Part shown: in pieces, positions 1 through 7,424 of the stretch | How positions within the stretch are numbered: position 1 is the first letter of the stretch | Layout: each line of letters begins with the position of its first letter | From: Butyrivibrio sp. | Lineage (GTDB): Bacteria > Bacillota > Clostridia > Lachnospirales > Lachnospiraceae | Assembly (NCBI GenBank): GCA_015056625.1 | Contig: SVFY01000010.1 | Span: forward strand, 771-64,770 | Direction: 5' to 3' | DNA length: 64,000 nt | The notes under the pieces: model-generated | Seen by the model: only the letters and a program-made list of their open reading frames with translations | Told to the model about the DNA's origin: nothing | The model's database searches: none | Program-made: the position numbers and the translations under genes

Positions 1-1
1 A

Positions 2-106
2 AAGGGAAAGACTTCAGCAGAATCCAGTGTATATATATCTGAGTATCTGTCTGTATGCAGACGAATTGCTGAGCACGGCCAGAATATTGCAGAATCATTG
101 CTGTGA
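2..106 (+). CDS. possible 3' end of a gene entering from the left edge
   Basis: Reading frame 2 is open from the window edge to a TGA at 104-106, giving 34 residues with no recognisable motif. A terminator-like hairpin overlaps its end, which is why I read it as the tail of a real upstream gene. The fragment is too short to identify and could be a chance open frame. Confidence 0.25.
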   Translation, partial: KGKTSAESSVYISEYLSVCRRIAEHGQNIAESLL

Positions 107-118
107 GATTCTCTTTTT
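91..118 (+). terminator. probable rho-independent terminator
   Basis: AGAATC (91-96) pairs with GATTCT (107-112) around a 10-nt loop and is followed by a run of six T. The stem is short, so this is a modest call. It would end the transcript entering from the left. Confidence 0.45.
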
Positions 119-183
119 TGTTGCCATTTTGTACTATAAAAGAGTGTGCATATATGTTGGATGGGGGAAGGGGAGACTTAATT

Positions 184-663
184 ATGGTTAAACATCCAAT
201 TGAACCAATATATGATAAGAGTTCAAAAATACTTATTCTGGGAAGTTTTCCCTCTGTTAAATCTAGAGAAGAAGGATTTTTCTATGGGCATAAGCAGAAT
301 AGATTTTGGAAGGTGGTTTCTGGAGTGTTTGAAGAGGAAGAGCCAGGGACAATTGAAGAGAAGAAAGCTCTTTTGATAAGGAACAGGATTGCAGTATGGG
401 ATGTGATACAATCCTGCGATATTGAAGGATCATCGGACTCCAGCATCACTAATGTAGTGCCGAACGATCTAAGCGTTATCTTAAATACAGCGGATATCAA
501 GGCAATATATGTCAATGGTAAAACGGCACTTAAGTATTATGAAAAGTATACGGAGTCTGTAATCAAAAGGCCAGCAATATGTCTTCCATCTACAAGTCCC
601 GCCAATGCTGCCTGGAATATGGAAAAGCTTCTGAGTGCTTGGAAGATTATAAAAAAGTATTGA
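184..663 (+). CDS. DNA-deoxyinosine (hypoxanthine) glycosylase, UDG superfamily
   Basis: Predicted to remove deaminated adenine (hypoxanthine) from DNA, starting base-excision repair in the cytoplasm. The 159-residue product has the family layout: an early LGSFPS motif (about residues 19-24), an NRFW segment near 45-48 that belongs to the active-site region, and a late LPSTSPAN block near 136-143 matching the second uracil-glycosylase motif. I chose ATG 184 because a purine-rich site (ggggaagggga) precedes it; the frame is open further upstream to GTG 103 but that start lacks a ribosome site. Length fits the family. It stands alone with no operon partner. The exact substrate (hypoxanthine versus uracil) is inferred from family resemblance only. 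Confidence 0.82.
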   Translation: MVKHPIEPIYDKSSKILILGSFPSVKSREEGFFYGHKQNRFWKVVSGVFEEEEPGTIEEKKALLIRNRIAVWDVIQSCDIEGSSDSSITNVVPNDLSVILNTADIKAIYVNGKTALKYYEKYTESVIKRPAICLPSTSPANAAWNMEKLLSAWKIIKKY

Positions 664-691
664 CCTTGCCCTTGGGGCAGCCCTTAACATT

Positions 692-735
692 AAGTAATCA
701 CAGGATGAAGTACGTACGAATCAGCTGTATTACTT
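692..735. repeat. imperfect inverted repeat in a gene-free stretch
   Basis: AAGTAATCACAG (692-703) pairs with CTGTATTACTT (725-735) with one bulged base; GTACGTAC lies in the loop. No T-run follows, so it is not an obvious terminator. Function unknown; it lies between the glycosylase and the remnant ORF at 777. Confidence 0.35.
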
Positions 736-776
736 AGTTTCTAAAAATGCATTTACCTAAAAAGGAGGGCATCAGT

Positions 777-833
777 ATGAAGGAAAAAATGACATCGGGA
801 GAAATTGCGAACCTACTTTTCGCCTGTACTTGA
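777..833 (+). pseudogene. short remnant resembling a MerR-type N-terminus
   Basis: A strong ribosome site (aaaaaggaggg) precedes an ATG at 777 but the frame stops after 18 codons. The encoded start MKEKMTSGEIAN resembles the beginning of MerR-like helix-turn-helix regulators, where the helix normally continues. I infer a truncated gene start left behind by a deletion. It could also be a tiny leader ORF. Confidence 0.3.
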
Positions 834-849
834 AAACATAGGAAAGTTT
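812..849 (+). repeat. left copy of imperfect direct repeat flanking the toxin-antitoxin pair
   Basis: This 38-nt stretch resembles 1538-1576 at roughly three quarters of positions with one gap, including a shared AGGAAAGTT end. The two copies bracket the RelB/YoeB module. Similarity is by eye and could be chance. Confidence 0.3.
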
Positions 850-873
850 AGAAAGTTTGGATAGTGATTGTTG

Positions 874-905
874 CATAAAGATAATATATTTACATTATCT
901 TTATG
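874..905. promoter_or_regulatory. perfect palindrome, probable toxin-antitoxin operator
   Basis: CATAAAGATAAT (874-885) is mirrored exactly by ATTATCTTTATG (894-905) with an 8-nt spacer. It overlaps the -35 box of the predicted promoter for the RelB/YoeB pair. RelB/DinJ-type antitoxins normally repress their own promoter through such palindromes, so autoregulation is inferred. Confidence 0.7.
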
Positions 906-917
906 TAATGGTATTAT
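889..917 (+). promoter_or_regulatory. sigma-A-type promoter for the toxin-antitoxin pair
   Basis: TTTACA (889-894), 17-nt spacer, TATTAT (912-917). The antitoxin start codon is 25 nt downstream, and the palindrome 874-905 covers the -35 element. Confidence 0.6.
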
Positions 918-941
918 TTAGTCAGGAAAGGAAGTGATATT

Positions 942-1202
942 ATGGCACAAGCTTTAGTAAACTTTCGTATGGATGAAGAATTAAAAAAGGATATGGAAGA
1001 TACCTGTCGTGACCTTGGAATGAATATGACAACTGCCTTTACAATTTTTGCCAAAAAGATGACAAGGGAGAAAAGGATACCGTTTGAAGTATCAATAGAT
1101 CCATTTTACTCTGATGGAAATATGGATCATTTGAGAAAGATTATTAAAGAAATAGAATCTGGCGATGCTATATTACAGAAACATGATCTGATAGAGGATT
1201 GA
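942..1202 (+). CDS. RelB/DinJ-family antitoxin
   Basis: An 86-residue antitoxin expected to bind DNA through an N-terminal ribbon-helix-helix and to neutralise the YoeB-like toxin encoded next. The N-terminus (MAQALVNFRMDEELKKDMED) has the DinJ pattern of a short beta strand followed by an amphipathic helix and a conserved T-A-F segment (TTAFTIFAKK). The acidic C-terminal part would wrap the toxin. A strong site (ggaaaggaag) precedes ATG 942. The stop overlaps the toxin start by three bases (TTGA), giving translational coupling. Regulation is probably autorepression through the palindrome at 874-905. The RelB/DinJ family is clear; the pairing with a YoeB rather than YafQ toxin is unusual but seen in other genomes. 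Confidence 0.85.
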   Translation: MAQALVNFRMDEELKKDMEDTCRDLGMNMTTAFTIFAKKMTREKRIPFEVSIDPFYSDGNMDHLRKIIKEIESGDAILQKHDLIED

Positions 1203-1468
1203 ACTCAGTGGGCTTAGAGTGGTACGATGAAGCCTGGGAGGACTATTTGTATTGGCAGTCTCAGGATAAGAAGACATTAAAAAGACTCAATAATCTCATT
1301 AAAGATACTCAAAGATCTCCATACGAAGGAATTGGTAAGCCAGAATCATTAAAAAATGAATTGTCCGGATGGTGGAGCAGAAGAATTGATGATTGTAATA
1401 GGCTTGTTTATAAAGAAAAAGATGGAAATATTATAATTGCATCCTGCAAGGGTCATTATGAGGATTGA
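1199..1468 (+). CDS. yoeB: YoeB/Txe-family ribosome-dependent mRNA endonuclease toxin
   Basis: The 89-residue product is a YoeB-type toxin that cleaves mRNA in the ribosomal A site. Visible family hallmarks are GKPESLK (E49, acid/base position), GWWSRRI (the catalytic arginine near 61-62) and the C-terminal GHYED with H86 and Y87. One small deviation is NRLVY where most family members have HRLVY. Translation starts at TTG 1199, overlapping the antitoxin stop, consistent with coupling that keeps toxin below antitoxin. The module sits in an accessory patch with flanking imperfect repeats, so recent acquisition is possible. Confidence 0.88.
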   Translation: MNSVGLEWYDEAWEDYLYWQSQDKKTLKRLNNLIKDTQRSPYEGIGKPESLKNELSGWWSRRIDDCNRLVYKEKDGNIIIASCKGHYED

Positions 1469-1537
1469 TATGCACTCATGATGTATATCCATAACTAGGT
1501 TCAAAAGTGGGTTCAGAAATTTAAGTGAAACCGCCAG

Positions 1538-1576
1538 CCTCCTTTTCATCAGTATTTGAAAGGTGCAGGAAAGTTC
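1538..1576 (+). repeat. right copy of imperfect direct repeat flanking the toxin-antitoxin pair
   Basis: Partner of 812-849. Directly after it lies GTTCAATCCCCGTCGCCGG, which superficially resembles the 3' end of a tRNA, but no T-stem or acceptor stem can be built. Confidence 0.3.
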
Positions 1577-1598
1577 AATCCCCGTCGCCGGCAGTAAG

Positions 1599-1626
1599 AG
1601 AGAAGCAGTGATGCTTCTCTTTTTTA
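1599..1626 (+). terminator. rho-independent terminator after yoeB
   Basis: AGAGAAGCA (1599-1607) and TGCTTCTCT (1612-1620) form a 9-bp stem with a GTGA loop, followed by a T-run. Confidence 0.8.
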
Positions 1627-1714
1627 TTGCTATCAGGTACAAAAGAGTAATATGATATAAGGAATATTAAAGGATCAGAGGCTGATATGTTTTAGACTAA
1701 GCTTGGGAGGAAAG

Positions 1715-2113
1715 ATGAAAAGAGAACTAGGAATAGCGCGTTGTGGATTAGCATGTTGTCTGTGCTCTGAAAATGTAACCTGTAAGGGATGCAAGAGAGA
1801 TGGCTTTATGGAACTATCCTGGTGCAAAGATGCCGAGTGGTGTGAGGTCCGCAGGTGTGGTATTGATAAAAATCTGAATGGCTGTTATGAATGCGAACCC
1901 GCTAATTGCCGAAAAGGGTTATATGCTGAAAAGATCAAACCAAGGGCATTTGCAGAATTTGCAAGGAGATTTGGAGTAGAAGAACTTTTGGATTGCCTGG
2001 AACGCAATGAAAAGGCCGGTATAGTTTATCACCGGGAAGGGATCATGGGAGACTATGATGACTTTGACGATTTAGAGGAACTGATAAACTATATTAAAAC
2101 AGGAAAAAGATAA
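1715..2113 (+). CDS. DUF3795 cysteine-rich protein
   Basis: A 132-residue protein with many cysteines in its first 65 residues, arranged as CGLACCLC, CKGCKR, C-K-D-AEWC, RRCGI and GCYEC-PANCRKG. This is the DUF3795 pattern and implies one or two bound zinc ions. The C-terminal half is helical and acidic. No function is established for the family; it is frequent in anaerobes. ATG 1715 is preceded by gggagg at good spacing; a TTG twelve bases upstream is in frame but less likely. The acetyltransferase gene follows after 49 bp and may be co-transcribed. Confidence 0.75.
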   Translation: MKRELGIARCGLACCLCSENVTCKGCKRDGFMELSWCKDAEWCEVRRCGIDKNLNGCYECEPANCRKGLYAEKIKPRAFAEFARRFGVEELLDCLERNEKAGIVYHREGIMGDYDDFDDLEELINYIKTGKR

Positions 2114-2162
2114 GTATCTTTAACAAATAGCTGATCTTGAGCAGCAATAGGAGGAGACTTAA

Positions 2163-2714
2163 ATGATCTTTGACGAAGAAAAGTTTACATTAGGGGAAAG
2201 AAACATCGTGCTTCGAAGCTCAAAGGAGGAAGAGACAGAAGCTCAAATGCTTGTGGATTATCTGAAGACTGTTTGCGGGGAGACCAATTTTCTTTTGGTA
2301 AATTCAGATGAAGTCAAGTACACTGCTGAAGGTGAGATGGGCTTTATAAAAGATATGAATGAGTCTGATGGAAAGATGCTGGTACTGGCTTTTGTAGATG
2401 GTGAATACGCAGGAAACTGTTCTTTTACAAGAATAGGAACCAGCAGAAGATCAGCGCATAGAGCGGATATTGGAATAGCTCTTTTCCAGAAATACACAGG
2501 ATTTGGCCTTGGAAGACTGATGCTGGAGCAACTTTTTAAGAAGATAAAAGAAGCAGGATACGAGCAGGCGGAGCTGACTGTTGTAAGCGGCAACGAGCGA
2601 GCATATCATCTGTATGAAAGCCTGGGATTCAAGGAGTGTGGACGGATGCCCAAGGCAAACAAGTATGATGACGGCTCATACAGTGATGACATTCACATGG
2701 TATTACAGTTTTGA
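2163..2714 (+). CDS. GNAT-family N-acetyltransferase
   Basis: A 183-residue GCN5-related acetyltransferase that would transfer an acetyl group from acetyl-CoA to an amine. The acetyl-CoA-binding motif is visible around residues 101-118 (ALFQKYTGFGLGRLMLEQL, R/Q-x-x-G-x-G/A type), and the later AELTVVSGNERAYHLYESL stretch is the characteristic beta5-alpha4 signature (N-x-x-A-x-x-L-Y-x-x-x-G-F). RBS aggaggag stands just before ATG 2163. Substrate cannot be told; related proteins act on ribosomal proteins, antibiotics or small amines. A terminator follows. Confidence 0.85.
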   Translation: MIFDEEKFTLGERNIVLRSSKEEETEAQMLVDYLKTVCGETNFLLVNSDEVKYTAEGEMGFIKDMNESDGKMLVLAFVDGEYAGNCSFTRIGTSRRSAHRADIGIALFQKYTGFGLGRLMLEQLFKKIKEAGYEQAELTVVSGNERAYHLYESLGFKECGRMPKANKYDDGSYSDDIHMVLQF

Positions 2715-2733
2715 ATGGTGGGAGTTGTTTAAT

Positions 2734-2769
2734 GAGAGAATCGTAAAGAATTACGATCCTCTCTTTTTT
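2734..2769 (+). terminator. rho-independent terminator after the GNAT gene
   Basis: GAGAGAATCGTAA (2734-2746) pairs with TTACGATCCTCTC (2751-2763) with one mismatch; T-run to 2769. Confidence 0.8.
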
Positions 2770-2881
2770 ATAGTAAACTTTAATATATATTTAAGAATAA
2801 AAAAAGCCGAAATATAGTATTATTTAAAATAGATATTTATGTATTGTGGAAACTATTTCTACAAGGAGGAAGGCTCTGTCC

Positions 2882-3967
2882 ATGAAGAAAAATAGTATAT
2901 TTCGCAAATTTATGACTGTAGCACTTTGCCTTGTGGTGGCAGGCACCAGCAGCGGATACTCTGTGGAAACAAAAGCAGAAACTGAAGCAGATACGGGGAC
3001 AAAACCGGGAAGTACTGATGATGTTGTAGATTTTGAGCATAGTCTTGACGATTACGTGCCTGCCAAGAAGAAATACAATTTCTATTTTACCTACAAGATA
3101 GTTCATCCCTGGTGGGATGCTGTTGCACTGGGAATGGAAGATGCTCAGAGAAAATATCTTGAAAAGGGCATAGTCATTACTTATGAGTACATGGCTCCGG
3201 ATGTAGCTTCTTACGAGGATCAGACCCAAAGACTACTAAGGGCTGAGGAAGGCAATTATGATGTGATCGGAGTAGATGTGGCAGACGAGGAGATGATTTC
3301 TCCTGTGCTTGATAAGATGGTGGATGCAGGCAATAAGGTCATGACCTTTTCAAGTTCTGATGCAGCTCCTGATTGCAAGAGGATAGCTTATGTAGGAAAT
3401 ACCCATAACTATCAGGACGGGGCAGACTTAACGGAAGCTCTTTGTAAAAAACTTGACTACAAGGGCAAGGTGGGGATCCTTGTTGGAAGTCATGGTGCTC
3501 CTTGCCATGAAGACAGAGCAAAGGGAGCAAAAGACACTATTGCCAAATATCCAGGTATGGAAATAGTGGCAGTAGAGTATGATCAGGACTCCATTGACCT
3601 GGCGTACGACCTGGCTAAACAGATGCTTAAAGATAATCCGGATATTGCAGGCTTTGTATGCTGCAATATGAGTAATCCTGTAGGAACAGCCAGAGCAGTC
3701 ACAGACCTTGGAAGTAAGGCCGTGATCGTGGGTATGGACCATGATCAGGAGGCGCTTCATTATCTTAGGGACGGCGTTATCTATTGTCTTGGAGTACAGG
3801 ATTGTTATTCAATTGGCTTTGATACCTTGCAGGTTGCAGTCAAGATCGCAGATGGTAATCTGCCGGGAGATCTTTTCCCAGACAAGACTGATGAAAGCAC
3901 AACGGTAATTTATCAGAAAGATGCAGAACCAATGCTGGAAGTCTTGTATGGAGACGTTTCACAATGA
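2882..3967 (+). CDS. exported sugar-binding protein (periplasmic-binding-protein type 1, ribose/galactose class)
   Basis: A 361-residue extracytoplasmic binding protein. The N-terminus has a signal peptide (KK, hydrophobic core VALCLVVAG, then a polar stretch); I see no clear lipobox. The mature part has the type-1 sugar-binder fold: YFTYKIVHPWWDAVALGMED near the start resembles the first ligand-contact strand, followed by the GVDV, GHDR-like and VGMDHDQEALHYLRDGVI segments of ribose/galactose binders. No permease or ATPase gene is nearby. Instead the stop codon overlaps (ATGA) the start of a membrane diguanylate cyclase gene, so I infer that this protein senses a sugar and signals to that enzyme rather than feeding transport. 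ATG 2882 is preceded by aaggaggaag. Confidence 0.8.
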   Translation: MKKNSIFRKFMTVALCLVVAGTSSGYSVETKAETEADTGTKPGSTDDVVDFEHSLDDYVPAKKKYNFYFTYKIVHPWWDAVALGMEDAQRKYLEKGIVITYEYMAPDVASYEDQTQRLLRAEEGNYDVIGVDVADEEMISPVLDKMVDAGNKVMTFSSSDAAPDCKRIAYVGNTHNYQDGADLTEALCKKLDYKGKVGILVGSHGAPCHEDRAKGAKDTIAKYPGMEIVAVEYDQDSIDLAYDLAKQMLKDNPDIAGFVCCNMSNPVGTARAVTDLGSKAVIVGMDHDQEALHYLRDGVIYCLGVQDCYSIGFDTLQVAVKIADGNLPGDLFPDKTDESTTVIYQKDAEPMLEVLYGDVSQ

Positions 3968-5460
3968 GAAAAATAAAGATTACTGAAAAGGCAGTGGTCA
4001 TAACTGCGGCGATAGGAAGTGTTCTTATCATGCTTATGGTAATCGCCAATACTTATTGGGCTTCTCAGCAGGCAATTTCGTCTACTAATCAGGCGGTTTC
4101 TGCTGTGAGTGCTTTCTATCTTGAATCCATGGCTGACAGGCGTGCCAAGACTATTACAAACCTGATCAACAACAATTTTGAATCCATGGAAGTAGCTGTA
4201 AGCGTCATCGATGATGAAAAGATAGCGTCCCAGGATGACCTTAGAGACGAAATCGGTAGAATGAAGAGGCTTCTGGCTCTTAATCATTTTGCGCTTGTAG
4301 ATGAGGATGATATAGTTTATACGCAGTACACCACATATACTGGTGGCAGCAGACATCCTTTCCTTGCGAAAAAAACTTTGGAAGGCAGAATGATAAGTAC
4401 CGTTTTTCGTTATGGTTCCTCCAAGGATCTCTGTCTGGCAATCCCTGTAGATATAAAGATAATGGGCAAACAGTTCAAAGCATGCTTTGTCCAGATCGAC
4501 ATCAATGATATAGTAAATCTCCTTGCTTTTGATGATCAGGAAAGTACCCATTTTGCACTGTATTCTGCAAATGGTGGTAATATTTCAGAAACAGAGCTTG
4601 GTACTCTTATTGGTACAGATAATATTTTTGATGCCACAAAAGGTAATGTTTCCGAAGAAGAGTGGAACGCGTTTCGCGATGATTTTGCAAAGGGTAAAAA
4701 AGGTACACTGACCTTTACTATAAATGACGTGGTAGATACTATATGCTATCAGTCAGTGCCTGACACTGGATGGGAACTGGTTGTAATGATCCGTGAGAGC
4801 GTTATTCAGGACCAGATCCAAGAGATCAGTGCCAAGAATCTTGCTACTAACCGCATGCAGATAATATTCCTTCTTGTGGTAGCTTTTCTTTTCTCAGCTA
4901 TATTGTTCTTGATGTTAAGGCGTGTAGCAAACGATAAACTGGAAGAAGAAAAAGAAAACAGTAAAGCATTTAAGAGCATGGCCAATACCGATTCATTGAC
5001 AGGAGTCAGAAACAAACATGCTTACATGGAGACGGAAGCCCAGTTAAATAGCTGGATCAGAGAAGGCGCTGTCGAAAAGCTTGCTGTTATTGCATGTGAT
5101 ATTAATGGACTAAAATATGTCAATGATACAAAAGGACATGCAGCCGGAGATCAGCTTATCAAAGATGCCTGTTCCCTTATTTGCAATGTCTTCACTCATG
5201 GTTCTGTTTATAGAACCGGTGGTGATGAATTTATAGTTCTTTTGTCCGGAAAAGGGTTTGACACAAGAGAGGAAACAATTGACGCCTTTAACAGGCAGGT
5301 AGAAGAAAACATACAGAAAAATGAGGTTGTTGTTTCTATCGGCTATTCAACACTTCAGCCAGGGGATGAGCAGCTGCACGATATATTCGAACGAGCAGAT
5401 CATATGATGTATGATCGCAAAAAAGAACTTAAGAGTATGGGAGCTAAAACAAGAGAATAG
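3964..5460 (+). CDS. membrane diguanylate cyclase with extracellular Cache-like sensor
   Basis: The 498-residue protein should make cyclic di-GMP. TM1 spans about residues 11-30, an extracytoplasmic region of about 265 residues follows (Cache-like, ending in the PDTGWELVVMI motif seen in dCache domains), and TM2 is near 299-317. A short linker and a GGDEF domain follow: NTDSLTGVRNK at about 341-351 and an intact GGDEF at 419-423. The RxxD inhibitory site expected just before GGDEF is absent (FTHG there), so product inhibition is probably weak or missing. The ATG overlaps the stop of the sugar-binding protein gene, so the two are translationally coupled. Coupling of a solute-binding protein to the Cache sensor is inferred. 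Confidence 0.88.
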   Translation: MRKIKITEKAVVITAAIGSVLIMLMVIANTYWASQQAISSTNQAVSAVSAFYLESMADRRAKTITNLINNNFESMEVAVSVIDDEKIASQDDLRDEIGRMKRLLALNHFALVDEDDIVYTQYTTYTGGSRHPFLAKKTLEGRMISTVFRYGSSKDLCLAIPVDIKIMGKQFKACFVQIDINDIVNLLAFDDQESTHFALYSANGGNISETELGTLIGTDNIFDATKGNVSEEEWNAFRDDFAKGKKGTLTFTINDVVDTICYQSVPDTGWELVVMIRESVIQDQIQEISAKNLATNRMQIIFLLVVAFLFSAILFLMLRRVANDKLEEEKENSKAFKSMANTDSLTGVRNKHAYMETEAQLNSWIREGAVEKLAVIACDINGLKYVNDTKGHAAGDQLIKDACSLICNVFTHGSVYRTGGDEFIVLLSGKGFDTREETIDAFNRQVEENIQKNEVVVSIGYSTLQPGDEQLHDIFERADHMMYDRKKELKSMGAKTRE

Positions 5461-5473
5461 TAACTATCAGGTT

Positions 5474-5502
5474 TTGACAATTCCTTTTATGCGTGTTATA
5501 AA
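5474..5502 (+). promoter_or_regulatory. consensus sigma-A promoter of the ABC-F leader
   Basis: TTGACA (5474-5479), exactly 17 nt, TATAAA (5497-5502). It lies over 330 nt upstream of the ABC-F start codon, implying a long untranslated leader. Confidence 0.75.
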
Positions 5503-5620
5503 GTAATAAGTTAAACGAAGGGACGCACGTAAGGTGCGGTAGGTGAAGGAATGATAATTAGATAATTTGATTTGGTAAATGCAGACGAGTTAATTTCTAA
5601 GGGCCTTAAAGGGTCTGTTT

Positions 5621-5701
5621 GTGTATGCCGAATTAGATTATCGTATTCATTTTGAAGCCTTAGGTGTCAGCGCTTCCCATAAGTTGCTGCGCGCCGCCTG
5701 A
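5621..5701 (+). CDS. possible regulatory leader peptide of the ABC-F gene
   Basis: A GTG at 5621, seven bases after AGGG, opens a 26-codon frame ending at TGA 5699-5701, 41 nt before the attenuator stem. The encoded peptide ends ASHKLLRAA. Position between promoter and attenuator suggests a drug-sensing leader peptide, though it may simply be an open stretch. Confidence 0.4.
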   Translation: MYAELDYRIHFEALGVSASHKLLRAA

Positions 5702-5741
5702 TAATGCGAATCGGCATTTATCTTACTTCAATATGTCTATG

Positions 5742-5772
5742 AAATCTGCTTTCGGCTGGAAGCAGATTTTTT
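5742..5772 (+). terminator. intrinsic terminator inside the ABC-F leader (attenuator)
   Basis: AAATCTGCTT (5742-5751) and AAGCAGATTT (5760-5769) form a perfect 10-bp stem with an 8-nt loop, followed by six T. It lies 61 nt upstream of the ABC-F start codon on the same strand, so it must act by conditional termination. Confidence 0.75.
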
Positions 5773-5833
5773 ATTGCCCATTTGGTCCGGTATTTTGGCA
5801 AAAGAAATATCGGCGATATGGAGGTGACAAAAA

Positions 5834-7387
5834 ATGGCACAGATAAATGTAAGCAATCTTACCTTCGGATACGAGGGAAGTTTTGAAAATGTTTTTGAGA
5901 ATGTTTCTTTTTCTGTTGATACGGACTGGAAGCTTGGTTTCATTGGACGAAATGGCAAGGGAAAGACAACATTTCTAAACCTTTTGCTTGGAAAGTATGA
6001 CTACCAGGGAAGCATCACATCAAGCGCAGTGTTTGACTATTTTCCATATGTGGTCACGGGAAAAGAACTTGATCAAAGCGCCAGTGAACTCATGGAAAAG
6101 TGGAAGCCACAGGTTGAACAGTGGCGTGTAATGTGCGAACTGCCACTTTTATCAATCGATGCAGAGATTCTCTACAGACCATTTAAAACCTTGAGCTTTG
6201 GCGAGCGCACAAAGGTCATGCTGGCGGTACTTTTTTCAGGGGAGAATGATTTTCTTTTGATCGATGAGCCAACAAACCATCTGGATATGGAAGCAAGGGA
6301 CAAGGTTAAGCAGTACCTTGCAGACAAGAAGGGATTTATTTTAGTATCCCACGACAGAGACCTTTTAGACTATGTCTGCGACCATGTGCTGGTGTTAAAC
6401 CGCAGCAGCATTGAGGTTCAGGCAGGGAACTTTTCGTCCTGGTGGGAGAACAAGGAAAAGAAAGACTCTTTTGCCAGGGCAGAAAATGAAAAGCACTTAA
6501 AGGAAATCGGTAAGCTAAAGGCCACCGCTGACAGGAGCAGCCGCTGGGCAGAAAAAAACGAGAATACCAAGATCGGCTTTGACCCCATCAAGGAAAATGA
6601 CAGGTCAATTTCAACAAGGTCCTATATAGGTGCCAAGACCAAGAAGATGCAGTCAAGGGTCAAGAATTTTGAAAAGCGCATGGACCGGGAGATTGAGGAA
6701 AAAGAGGGACTTCTTAATGACCTGGAAGAGGAGATCGATCTTAAGATCATGCCTCTTGAGCACTACAAGGAAAGGCTCGTTGAGTGCAGGGATCTGTCAC
6801 TTAAGTACACGGACGGAACGGATAATGTCATAGAGAAGCTTACCTTTGAAGTAAAGCAGGGTGAGAGGGTGTTTTTAAGCGGAGCCAACGGATGTGGAAA
6901 ATCAAGTCTCATCAAAGCAATCCTGAAAAAGAATGAAGACTGCGGCGAGAGTACCCAGCTACCAGAAAGCAATATCATAAGCAACATGGAGCTGAATGGC
7001 ACTTTATCTCTTGCTCCGAACCTGACCATATCCTACATAAACCAGGATACATCCCACTTAAGAGGGACGCTTTCTGACCATGCAAAAAGAGCTGGCCTTG
7101 ATCTGAGCCTTCTTCTTGCAATCCTGAGGAACCTTGATCTTGGCAGAGAGCAGTTCGAAAAGAACATGGAGGACTTCTCTGAAGGGCAAAAGAAAAAGGT
7201 CCTTATCGCAAGTAGTCTCCTTACACCAGCGCATCTGTACATTTGGGATGAGCCCCTTAATTACATCGACGTGTTCTCAAGGATGCAGATAGAGCGCCTT
7301 ATTGAGAGGTATAAGCCCACAATGCTGATCGTGGAGCACGACGTAAGATTCAGAGAAAAACTGGCTTCAAAGGAAGTTGTGTTATAA
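5834..7387 (+). CDS. ABC-F ribosomal protection protein, Lsa-type
   Basis: A 517-residue soluble protein with two ABC domains and no membrane segment, expected to bind the ribosomal E site and displace lincosamide, streptogramin A or pleuromutilin drugs. First ABC: Walker A GRNGKGKTT near residue 38, signature LSFGERTK, Walker B FLLIDEPTNHLD. A charged interdomain linker (about 200-305) contains the drug-relevant loop. Second ABC: GANGCGKSS, FSEGQKKK and the atypical LYIWDEPLNYID, which is characteristic of the Lsa branch. Ribosome site ggaggtg precedes ATG 5834. The conditional terminator in its leader supports drug-inducible expression. Whether it gives clinical-level resistance cannot be judged; intrinsic housekeeping-type roles are possible. 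Confidence 0.85.
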   Translation: MAQINVSNLTFGYEGSFENVFENVSFSVDTDWKLGFIGRNGKGKTTFLNLLLGKYDYQGSITSSAVFDYFPYVVTGKELDQSASELMEKWKPQVEQWRVMCELPLLSIDAEILYRPFKTLSFGERTKVMLAVLFSGENDFLLIDEPTNHLDMEARDKVKQYLADKKGFILVSHDRDLLDYVCDHVLVLNRSSIEVQAGNFSSWWENKEKKDSFARAENEKHLKEIGKLKATADRSSRWAEKNENTKIGFDPIKENDRSISTRSYIGAKTKKMQSRVKNFEKRMDREIEEKEGLLNDLEEEIDLKIMPLEHYKERLVECRDLSLKYTDGTDNVIEKLTFEVKQGERVFLSGANGCGKSSLIKAILKKNEDCGESTQLPESNIISNMELNGTLSLAPNLTISYINQDTSHLRGTLSDHAKRAGLDLSLLLAILRNLDLGREQFEKNMEDFSEGQKKKVLIASSLLTPAHLYIWDEPLNYIDVFSRMQIERLIERYKPTMLIVEHDVRFREKLASKEVVL

Positions 7388-7424
7388 ACTAAATACATAC
7401 ATCCAACAAAGGAGAACAGAGCCC

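Larger units (their letters stand above)
5510..5833 (+). promoter_or_regulatory. structured attenuator leader of the ABC-F gene
   Basis: The roughly 320-nt leader contains several helices: CGCAC/GTGCG (5524-5538), CAGAC/GTCTG (5582-5617) around a TAAGGGCCTTA palindrome, and GATAATGC/GCATTTATC (5699-5722). It carries two possible leader ORFs, a four-codon one at 5551-5565 and a 26-codon one at 5621-5701, and ends in a full intrinsic terminator before the gene. This layout is what is known for antibiotic-inducible ABC-F and Erm genes, where ribosome stalling on the leader peptide prevents termination. The antiterminator partner strand is not certain. Confidence 0.6.

Noticed and set aside
1570-1595. 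tRNA-like 3' end (GTTCAATCCCCGTCGCCGG)
   Set aside because: No T-stem, anticodon arm or matching acceptor strand upstream can be formed; likely chance.
5664-5846. 60-residue ORF spanning the ABC-F attenuator
   Set aside because: It overlaps the terminator and the real ABC-F start in another frame, and lacks a ribosome site.
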